NCBI GenBank assembly: GCA_934572325.1
Contig: CAKTKT010000055.1
Location: forward strand, 1 to 11,980
Source: an uncultured Oscillospiraceae bacterium
GTDB lineage: Bacteria; Bacillota; Clostridia; Oscillospirales; Oscillospiraceae
Direction: 5' to 3'
Length of the DNA: 11,980 bases
The translations under genes and the position numbers were made by a program. Within the stretch, counting starts at the first letter, position 1. The number at the start of each line of letters is the position of its first letter. This document shows, in pieces, positions 1-5,483 of the stretch. The notes under the pieces were generated by a model. That model was not told where the DNA came from. It ran no database searches and worked only from the letters and a program-made list of their open reading frames with translations.

Positions 1-794
1 GTCTTGTTGTGCTTGGGCAGCATGACAAGACCGTTGATCTTGTTGGTGCCGCCGGAGGCGAGAATATCCTTGTAGGTGATGACCTTGAAAACGCCGGGCA
101 TTTTCTCAGCCTCGGAGGTGTCAATGCTCTTGATGTTGGCATGGGACACTGTCGCCTGCGTGAGCGCGAGACGGAGCGTGTTTTCGGGCATCTTGAGCGC
201 GTCGTCTGCACCGAAATCCCAGGTACCGGTGACCTTCTGCGCGGCAGAGGGGCGGATATATCTCGTGCCCTTGATGCTCTCTCCGGTGGGCTTGAAGACA
301 AGATCCTCCTTTGTCATCTCGCCGCGCATGACGGCGGCAGCCGCCATTGTCGCATCCACCAGAGGCTTATAGCCCGTGCAGCGACAGAGATTGCGGTTTT
401 TGTTGAACCAGTCGCGTACCTCCTCGCGGGTCGGGTTAGGGTTCTTATCCAGCAGCACCTTGGCGCTGATAATGAAGCCCGGGGTGCAGAAGCCGCACTG
501 CGCGCCGCCGTATGCCATCCACGCGACCTGAAGCGGGTGCATATCGTGCAGCGTGCCGACGCCCTCTATGGTGGTAATCTCTGCGTTCTCTCTGATCTTG
601 CCCATTTTTATCAGACAGGATCTTGTGACCTTTCCGTCCATAATGACGTTGCAGGCGCCGCAGTGCCCCTCGCCGCAGCCGATCTTGCAGCCGGTCAGCA
701 GCAAATGCTCACGCAGGACTATGGCGAGAGTCTCCTGCGGCTCTACGACAAGATTGCGTGTGACACCGTTGATAATAAGTGTTTTTTTAATCAT
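1..794 (-). CDS. mop: Mop-type molybdopterin-dependent aldehyde oxidoreductase, N-terminal part (runs off the left edge)
   Basis: This frame stays open from an ATG at 794 to the left edge, giving 264 codons; the rest of the protein lies outside the window. A strong AAGGAGG site precedes the ATG by a usual distance. Residues 1-75 form a plant-type [2Fe-2S] ferredoxin domain with ligands C40, C45, C48 and C60. Residues 76-160 form the helical second [2Fe-2S] domain with a CGFC motif (about C100 and C103) and a CRC motif (about C137 and C139). From about residue 165 the chain continues directly into the molybdopterin-binding part (KVTGTWDFGAD, then ATVSHANIKSIDTSEAEKMP). That single-chain layout, with no FAD domain, and the close match I recall to Desulfovibrio gigas Mop (about 907 residues) point to an aldehyde-oxidising hydroxylase of the xanthine oxidase family. 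The family uses a molybdopterin cytosine dinucleotide cofactor, which fits the accessory operon next door. The true substrate cannot be read from this fragment; a close relative acting on another aldehyde or heterocycle is possible. Confidence 0.93.
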   Translation of the reverse strand, partial: MIKKTLIINGVTRNLVVEPQETLAIVLREHLLLTGCKIGCGEGHCGACNVIMDGKVTRSCLIKMGKIRENAEITTIEGVGTLHDMHPLQVAWMAYGGAQCGFCTPGFIISAKVLLDKNPNPTREEVRDWFNKNRNLCRCTGYKPLVDATMAAAAVMRGEMTKEDLVFKPTGESIKGTRYIRPSAAQKVTGTWDFGADDALKMPENTLRLALTQATVSHANIKSIDTSEAEKMPGVFKVITYKDILASGGTNKINGLVMLPKHNK

Positions 795-824
795 CCAAAT
801 ACCTCCTTATATTGTGTTTCCTGC

Positions 825-855
825 ATTATATTGAATACCTACCCTCGATTGACAA
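825..855 (-). promoter_or_regulatory. Possible promoter of the aldehyde oxidoreductase gene, half inside the inverted-repeat element
   Basis: Reading on the minus strand, a perfect TATAAT (830-825) lies 31 bp upstream of the mop start codon. A TTGTCA box (855-850) lies 19 bp further upstream, inside the terminal repeat of the 840-1117 element. The spacing is longer than the ideal 17 bp, so this is tentative. If real, the element supplies the -35 box. Confidence 0.3.
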
Positions 856-1117
856 GGACACACACGGTTTTGGCGGGCAGAAAAGCGCCCATACTTCCTC
901 AAAGACCTTGTAAATACACAAAGCATTCCCTGCGGTCTTTTCATCGTCTGACCGCTTTTCTGCTCCGTCAAAACTGCTTGGCACCTGACAGCAATTTATT
1001 TTCGAGCGATTTTTGGCTTTTGAGACGCAGATGTGTCGTAACCCATCAAGGCGAAAAGGACTAAAAGCGCCGGAAAGAAACGCTGTCAGGCGTGTATGCT
1101 CTTGTCAATCGAGGGTA
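840..1117. mobile_element. MITE-like element, 278 bp, with 17-bp perfect terminal inverted repeats
   Basis: The left end (840-856) and right end (1101-1117) are exact reverse complements over 17 bp (TACCCTCGATTGACAAG and its complement). The match continues inward for about 10 more bases with three mismatches. Both ends begin with TA, which fits a TA target duplication of the IS630/Tc1-mariner type around a 15-bp repeat. No plausible transposase is encoded. Inside are a second inverted pair (CCTGACAG near 985 and CTGTCAGG at 1083-1090) and a hairpin at 932-955 followed by TTTT. The element fills most of the gap between the 80-residue gene and the oxidoreductase gene. It is called a MITE from structure alone; copy number cannot be seen here. 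Confidence 0.7.
932..959 (+). terminator. Small hairpin plus T-run inside the MITE-like element
   Basis: GCGGTC at 932-937 pairs perfectly with GACCGC at 950-955 across a 12-base loop and is followed by TTTT. It has the form of a weak plus-strand intrinsic terminator, but no plus-strand gene leads into it. It is more likely part of the element's internal structure. Confidence 0.3.
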
Positions 1118-1131
1118 TGGTCTCTGCTGTG

Positions 1132-1374
1132 TTAATGGCAGCCGTCCTTGTCCGCACCGCCGCCGCTCACGTCCTTGAGCTTTTGCATCCCGCGCGGAGT
1201 GTAAAACACAAGCTCCGACATACCTCCGTCAAAATTCTCTCCGCGCAGGCGCAGGAAATTGGCGTTTTCATAGTACTCTATCGGCAGCTCTCTCCTGAAC
1301 ACCTGCCCTGTCTCTGCGTCCGAGATCTCGACCGTTACGGAATCCGCACGAAGTTCAAACCGTTCTTCCTCCAT
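1132..1374 (-). CDS. Small hypothetical protein, 80 aa, upstream of the aldehyde oxidoreductase
   Basis: I do not recognise this family. The frame starts with an ATG at 1374 behind a GGGGGAAAAG ribosome binding site and ends with TAA at 1132, only 14 bp from the edge of the inverted-repeat element. The protein is small, acidic and soluble, with no signal peptide or membrane segment. Its alternation of polar and hydrophobic residues (for example DSVTVEISDAETGQVFRREL) suggests a beta-rich fold. It ends in a polar, Gly-rich tail closing with DKDGCH. It points the same way as the oxidoreductase gene and lies directly upstream, so the two were probably one transcription unit before or despite the insertion. 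A role in enzyme assembly or regulation is inference from position only. The clear start site and codon pattern argue that it is a real gene. Confidence 0.7.
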   Translation of the reverse strand: MEEERFELRADSVTVEISDAETGQVFRRELPIEYYENANFLRLRGENFDGGMSELVFYTPRGMQKLKDVSGGGADKDGCH

Positions 1375-1405
1375 CTTTTCCCCCTATAACCTTATCTTCA
1401 ATTAT

Positions 1406-1434
1406 ATATTACGCCCTTATTTCCCACACGGCAA
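1406..1434 (-). promoter_or_regulatory. Possible promoter for the 80-aa gene (and oxidoreductase)
   Basis: On the minus strand, TTGCCG (1434-1429) and TAATAT (1411-1406) are separated by 17 bp and lie 32 bp upstream of the ATG at 1374. Each box matches consensus at four of six positions. The overlapping sequence TATAAT (1406-1401) is an alternative -10 box without a good -35. Confidence 0.35.
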
Positions 1435-1458
1435 CTATCACCCAGATACAACTCGCAG

Positions 1459-1476
1459 AAAAATATGCATGTTTTT
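1459..1476. promoter_or_regulatory. Near-perfect 18-bp palindrome, candidate operator
   Basis: AAAAATATGCATGTTTTT is palindromic except for one symmetric pair and is centred on ATGCAT. It lies 33 bp upstream of the plus-strand -35 box and between the two divergent promoters, where a regulator could control both. The ModE-like domain encoded by the first plus-strand gene is an obvious candidate binder, but the site does not clearly match the classical E. coli ModE operator. Binding is inference. Confidence 0.35.
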
Positions 1477-1509
1477 TGTGCATTTTGCAATTGTCTGGCT
1501 TTCAATCCC

Positions 1510-1538
1510 TTGACTTCCAATTATTTTTTGTGTAAGAT
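1510..1538 (+). promoter_or_regulatory. Promoter of the molybdenum cofactor operon
   Basis: TTGACT (1510-1515) and TAAGAT (1533-1538) are separated by exactly 17 bp of AT-rich DNA, close to the sigma-A consensus. Transcription would start near 1545, leaving a leader of about 108 nt before the first start codon at 1653. Confidence 0.65.
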
Positions 1539-1544
1539 ATACAC

Positions 1545-1618
1545 AAGTCCTGCCGCGTATGACAAGCCTTTTTTAATCTGAATTCAATACGCGCGGGACT
1601 TCCGACTTTAAGGCAGGA
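1545..1618 (+). promoter_or_regulatory. Structured 5' leader: long dyad starting at the predicted transcription start
   Basis: Bases 1545-1560 can pair with 1587-1601 over about 15 bp, with one bulged C and one G-U pair, enclosing a 26-base loop. The inner part of the left arm (1548-1554, TCCTGCC) can instead pair with GGCAGGA at 1612-1618, so two structures exclude each other. This resembles an attenuator or a 5'-end stabilising stem-loop. As DNA it could equally be a repressor site. I cannot match it to the Moco riboswitch consensus. Confidence 0.4.
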
Positions 1619-1652
1619 AACAAGACAGAGTTGCTTTTGCGGAGGTGGGTGT

Positions 1653-2576
1653 ATGCAGTTCGGCGCCGTCATTGTCGCAGCGGGAATGTCATCGCGCATG
1701 GGCGATTTCAAGCCCATGCTCAACATCGGCTCAATTTCCATCGCGCAGCGTATAGTTGCCACGCTCCGGCAGTCAGGTGTTACTAGGATCGTCATGGTCA
1801 CCGGCTACAACGCGCAGGAGCTTGAGCACCACCTGGCAAACAACGGTCTTGTTTTTCTCCGCAATGAGCAGTACCGCACCACGCAGATGTTCGATTCCGC
1901 AAAGATAGGGCTGGAATACATGAAGGACAAATGCGGCGGGATACTCTTCACCCCGGTGGATATACCGCTCTTCACCGCCTCCACCGTGAGCGCGCTGATG
2001 ACCTCAGGGGCGAGCCTTGCCTGTCCGGTGTGCTCCGGCAGGCGCGGACACCCTATTCTCATAGGCTCAAGGCTGGTGGATACGCTTATGGCTTATCGCG
2101 GAGAGGGCGGTCTTGGCGGCGCTATCGAGCACTGCGGCACGGAGATGACGGAGATCCCCGTCGAGGACAGCGGTATCCTGCACGATGCGGACACCCCCGA
2201 CGATTACAGGGCGCTGCTGGACTACCACAACAGACAGCTTGTAAGACCGATAACAGACGTCGCGCTGGCAAAGGAGAAGGTTTTCTTTGATCAGAAGCTC
2301 GCAATGCTGCTCACGCTCATAGATGAAACAAACTCCGTGCGCACCGCCTGTCAGCGAATACAAATATCCTATTCGACCGGCTGGAACATTATACGCAGGC
2401 TGGAAACAGAGCTTGGCAGGGCGATTGTTGAGCGCAGTCAGGGCGGTCTTGGCGGAGGGCAGAGCACGCTGACAAGGGACGGGAGGCTACTGCTTGAGCG
2501 CTATAACGAGTTTGAGCGCAGACTGCGAGAGCAGGCGGAGCTGCTCTTTCAGGACTGCTTCGGTGACGTGCTGTGA
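1653..2576 (+). CDS. MocA/MobA-like molybdopterin nucleotidyltransferase fused to a ModE-type HTH domain
   Basis: This protein has two domains. Residues 1-195 are a GT-A fold nucleotidyltransferase: the nucleotide-binding loop AAGMSSRMGDFKP (9-21), the metal-site motif PVDIP (101-105), GRRGHPIL (129-136) and HDADTPDDY (178-186) are those of the MocA family. MocA transfers CMP to Mo-molybdopterin, giving the dinucleotide cofactor used by xanthine oxidase-family enzymes such as the adjacent Mop. Residues 205-307 match the winged-helix part of ModE, with the helix-turn-helix at about 228-250 and the typical GGLGGGQSTLTRDGRLLLERY segment at about 264-284. The molybdate-binding Di-MOP domain of classical ModE is absent, so any signal must come from the transferase domain. 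A GGAGGTG site precedes the ATG by 6 bases. It is first in the operon and overlaps the next gene by 4 bp. A pure cytidylyl- versus guanylyltransferase role cannot be settled from sequence alone. Confidence 0.88.
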   Translation: MQFGAVIVAAGMSSRMGDFKPMLNIGSISIAQRIVATLRQSGVTRIVMVTGYNAQELEHHLANNGLVFLRNEQYRTTQMFDSAKIGLEYMKDKCGGILFTPVDIPLFTASTVSALMTSGASLACPVCSGRRGHPILIGSRLVDTLMAYRGEGGLGGAIEHCGTEMTEIPVEDSGILHDADTPDDYRALLDYHNRQLVRPITDVALAKEKVFFDQKLAMLLTLIDETNSVRTACQRIQISYSTGWNIIRRLETELGRAIVERSQGGLGGGQSTLTRDGRLLLERYNEFERRLREQAELLFQDCFGDVL

Positions 2577-3649
2577 CGCGGCGCATATATCTCATACGGC
2601 ACGGGAAGCCCGATTTCACGGAGGGAATATGCTGCCTCGGCAGAACGGATATGCCGCTCGGTCCTGTGGGGCGTATGCAAGCCTGCCTTGCGGCGCGGGA
2701 GCTTGAGAACGCCGGAATAGGCGCGGTTTTTACAAGCCCTCTCTCAAGAGCCCGCGAAACGGCGTCGTATATTTCCGCCTCGCCTGTTGCTGTACCGGGG
2801 CTCATGGAAGCCGGCATGGGCATATGGGACGGGCTGAGCTTCCGCGAGATAAAGGAGAGATACCCTGAGCTGTACGAACGGCGCGGCGCGGATATGAGCG
2901 TGTCCGTTCCCGATGCCGAGCCTCCGGCGGCGGCGCTGGAGCGCTTTGACGCTGCGGTAAGGCAGTGTCTGCGCGAGAGCAGCGGGTGCATTGCGATAGT
3001 TGCCCATGCGGCGGTAATAAAGCTGATGCTCGCCGCCGTCTCGCAAGCCGCCCTTGAGGCGAGCCGCGAATACCGCCTGCACTACTGCGCATGCGCGCAG
3101 CTTGAGTACGACGGCGGCTTTAGGCTTGCGCACATCGGAGCGCCGCCCCATCCGGCGCTTGACCGCGATCTGTGTCTGCGCCTTCTGCGGGCTGCGGGTA
3201 CGCCGCCGCAGGTAATAGCGCATTGCGCCGCCGTGACGGACGAGGCGGTCAGGCTCGCCGGTGCGCTGAGGCAGTCCGGCGTCGCGATCGACACTGCCCT
3301 TGTTGAGAATGCAGCCATGCTGCACGACCTTGCGCGCGCCCAGCCGGAGCACGCAGCACGCGGGGCGGACTGGCTGGATGAGCTTGGCTATGACCGGGAG
3401 GCTGACATCGTGCGGCGGCATCACGCGCTCGGCGCAGACGCAGGGATTGAGCTTATGACGGTGTCTCTCGCGGACGCGCTTACGTTTGGGGCGAAGCGGG
3501 TGAGTCTCGCGGAGCGCTTTTCGGAAAGTCTTAAAAAATGCAGGAGCAGTGACGCGCTTATGGCGCACGAGCACCGCCGACGCGAAGCCCTTGATGCGGC
3601 GCGGAAAATAAACGCCCTGTGCGGCAAAGACGTGATATATCTGGACTGA
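2573..3649 (+). CDS. Histidine phosphatase fused to HD-domain phosphohydrolase
   Basis: The start is GTG in a GTGA overlap with the previous stop, so translation is probably coupled; no strong separate ribosome site is visible. Residues 1-185 are a histidine phosphatase (phosphoglycerate mutase superfamily): the RHG motif at 9-11 carries the catalytic H10, SPLSRARETA (55-64) gives the phosphate-pocket arginine, and H145 in IVAHAAV is the second histidine. Residues 195-358 look like an HD phosphohydrolase with H217, the HD pair 251-252, HH at 283-284 and D301 as likely metal ligands. Both domains keep their catalytic residues. The first is closest in style to CobC/alpha-ribazole-type phosphatases, the second to HD hydrolases of small phosphorylated nucleotides. 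The substrate is unknown. Position between a Moco nucleotidyltransferase and other Moco genes suggests a phosphate-removal step on a cofactor precursor, by-product or signal nucleotide, which is inference. Confidence 0.85.
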   Translation: MTRRIYLIRHGKPDFTEGICCLGRTDMPLGPVGRMQACLAARELENAGIGAVFTSPLSRARETASYISASPVAVPGLMEAGMGIWDGLSFREIKERYPELYERRGADMSVSVPDAEPPAAALERFDAAVRQCLRESSGCIAIVAHAAVIKLMLAAVSQAALEASREYRLHYCACAQLEYDGGFRLAHIGAPPHPALDRDLCLRLLRAAGTPPQVIAHCAAVTDEAVRLAGALRQSGVAIDTALVENAAMLHDLARAQPEHAARGADWLDELGYDREADIVRRHHALGADAGIELMTVSLADALTFGAKRVSLAERFSESLKKCRSSDALMAHEHRRREALDAARKINALCGKDVIYLD

Positions 3650-3664
3650 TTGGGGGATAACGCA

Positions 3665-4399
3665 GTGAACATTGAACCGTGCTGCCCGCAAAGCGGCGGC
3701 GCAGAGCATTTCTCCGGCTGCTTTCTGTGCGGCGCGGAGCTTATATACAGCGGTGTGAGCACGCCGCGCATCTGCGCTGTCTGCGGGAGGGAGTGTCTCT
3801 CCGACGCCGTGTGCGCAAACGGGCACTATGTGTGCGACGACTGCCATGCCTACGGCGCTTATGTCGCTGTGATTACAGAGCTGCGCGAAAGCTCAGAGCG
3901 AGATCCGCTGCGGCTCATGGAGCATATTATGAAGCTGCCGTCGGTGCATATGCACGGACCAGAGCATCACGTTCTTGTTCCTCTTGTGCTGCTGACCGCA
4001 CTGCGCAACAACGGCGGTATGCCGGATTATGACGCCGCCATGCGCGAGGCATATAACCGGGCGTCAAAGATTCCCGGCGGCACGTGCGGCTATTGGGGCG
4101 TATGCGGGGCGGCAGCGGGGGCGGGCATATTTGCCGCCGTGCTCACAGGGTCAAGCCCGCTGCACAAGGACGCATGGTCGCTCGTACAAAAGCTGGTGTC
4201 GGATATTCTTGCCAGACTTGCGCTGATAGGCGGTCCACGCTGCTGCAAGCGCACATCCAGAGTCTCGATAGAGGAGGCTGCCCGCTTTTGCCGCGATGTC
4301 AGCGGGGCAGATATGCCGATTTGCGGCATATCCTGTGAATACGTCGGCATCAACCGCGAATGTATAAAAGCCGCCTGCCCGTATTATCCGTCTTTATAG
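3665..4399 (+). CDS. Cys-rich DUF5714-type protein of unknown function
   Basis: The start chosen is GTG at 3665 because GGGGG at 3652-3656 lies 8 bases before it; an in-frame TTG at 3650 would add five residues but has no ribosome site. The 244-residue product has about 19 cysteines. The first 61 residues look like one or two zinc ribbons (pairs C19/C22, C37/C40, then C57/C60 with H61). Then come HMHGPEHH (95-102), a possible metal or cofactor site, TCGYWGVCGAA (140-150), GPRCCKR near 190, and a C-terminal Cys set ending in KAACPYYPSL. These motifs are what I know from DUF5714 proteins of anaerobic bacteria and archaea. The conserved His and Cys sites suggest binding of metal, an iron-sulfur cluster or a thiol intermediate. 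Its place among Moco genes makes a role in cofactor sulfuration, metal delivery or enzyme assembly plausible, but the biochemical function is not known to me. Confidence 0.8.
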   Translation: MNIEPCCPQSGGAEHFSGCFLCGAELIYSGVSTPRICAVCGRECLSDAVCANGHYVCDDCHAYGAYVAVITELRESSERDPLRLMEHIMKLPSVHMHGPEHHVLVPLVLLTALRNNGGMPDYDAAMREAYNRASKIPGGTCGYWGVCGAAAGAGIFAAVLTGSSPLHKDAWSLVQKLVSDILARLALIGGPRCCKRTSRVSIEEAARFCRDVSGADMPICGISCEYVGINRECIKAACPYYPSL

Positions 4400-4454
4400 G
4401 CAATCCGTATTTTCTGTATTTCTTGTACGATCAAGACCGTATGGAGGCTTTGGT

Positions 4455-5480
4455 ATGAAACTCATCAGGACAGAGGACGCCGTAGGTCATGTGCTGTGTC
4501 ACGACATCACGCAGATAATAAAGGGCGTGACGAAGGACACGGTGTTCCGAAAAGGGCACATCATCGCCGAGGAGGACATTCCCGTGCTCCTCAGCGTCGG
4601 CAAGGATAATATCTACGTCTGGGAAAAGGACGAGAGCATGCTGCATGAGGACGAGGCGGCGGATATACTCCGCGCCATCTGCCAGAGCGGAAATATGCAC
4701 GCGACCGCGCCCAAGGAGGGCAAGATAGAGCTTGTCGCGGACATTGACGGCCTGCTGCGCATCGACCTTGAAAAGCTCCGTGCGATAAACGCGCTGGGCG
4801 ACATGATGATCGCTGCGCGCCCCTCTGGCTTCATGGTGAAAAAGGGTGACAAGCTCTGCGGCACGCGCGTAATTCCCCTCGTCATCGCAAAAGAGCGCAT
4901 GGAGCGGGCGAAAAAGCTAGCAGGGAGCGAGCCTATCATGCGCCTTGTCCCCATACGACCGAGAAAGTATGGTCTTGTCACAACCGGCAACGAGGTCTTT
5001 TACGGGCGTATCAAAGATACGTTCACTCCTGTCGTGGAGGCGAAGCTCGCGGAGTACGGCTGCGAGATGGCAGAGCACGTCATTCTTAACGACGACCATG
5101 AGAAAATAACCGCCGCCATAAAGGATATGCTGGACAAGGGCTGCGAGATGGTGTTCTGCTCGGGCGGCATGAGCGTCGATCCCGACGACAAGACCCCGCT
5201 TGCCATAAAAAACACCGATGCGAGGATCGTGTCCTACGGCGCGCCCGTGCTGCCGGGGGCGATGTTCCTCATGTCGTATTACCCCGACGGTCGCCCCATC
5301 TGCGGTCTGCCCGGCTGCGTGATGTATGCCAAGCGCACGATCTTCGACCTCGTGCTGCCCTACCTCGTCACGGACACGCCAGTCACCGCCGAATGGCTCG
5401 CGGGGCTGGGCAACGGCGGGCTGTGCCTCAACTGTCCGGTGTGCCATTTCCCCAACTGCGGCTTCGGCAAGGGGATATAG
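4455..5480 (+). CDS. MoeA-like molybdopterin-binding protein with Cys-rich C-terminal tail
   Basis: A GGAGG site seven bases before the ATG supports this start. Residues 165-305 form the molybdopterin-binding (MoCF) fold: TTGNEVFYGRIKD (176-188), FCSGGMSVDPDD (234-245), PGAMF (267-271) and GLPGCVMY (284-291). Residues 1-160 resemble the N-terminal part of MoeA but are diverged. The whole is about 60-70 residues shorter than canonical MoeA. It ends in a tail with C324, C327, C330 and C335 (CLNCPVCHFPNCGFGKG), where MoeA has its domain IV; this could bind zinc or an iron-sulfur cluster. The expected job is molybdate insertion into adenylylated molybdopterin, or holding the cofactor for the hydroxylase. 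It sits directly before moaA with 3 bp between them. Since the N-terminal region is diverged, a storage or carrier role rather than catalysis is possible. Confidence 0.87.
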   Translation: MKLIRTEDAVGHVLCHDITQIIKGVTKDTVFRKGHIIAEEDIPVLLSVGKDNIYVWEKDESMLHEDEAADILRAICQSGNMHATAPKEGKIELVADIDGLLRIDLEKLRAINALGDMMIAARPSGFMVKKGDKLCGTRVIPLVIAKERMERAKKLAGSEPIMRLVPIRPRKYGLVTTGNEVFYGRIKDTFTPVVEAKLAEYGCEMAEHVILNDDHEKITAAIKDMLDKGCEMVFCSGGMSVDPDDKTPLAIKNTDARIVSYGAPVLPGAMFLMSYYPDGRPICGLPGCVMYAKRTIFDLVLPYLVTDTPVTAEWLAGLGNGGLCLNCPVCHFPNCGFGKGI

Positions 5481-5483
5481 GCG

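Noticed and set aside
9..1064. A 351-codon plus-strand open frame across the left end
   Set aside because: It runs antisense to the clearly recognisable aldehyde oxidoreductase gene and through the inverted-repeat element, with no protein family resemblance or ribosome site.
1545..1652. Moco riboswitch in the operon leader
   Set aside because: The setting is right and the leader is structured, but I could not match the known conserved elements; kept only as an unclassified structured leader.
2744..3847. A 367-codon minus-strand open frame
   Set aside because: It is antisense to the histidine phosphatase-HD gene, Arg- and Ala-rich with no motifs; typical shadow frame in GC-rich DNA.
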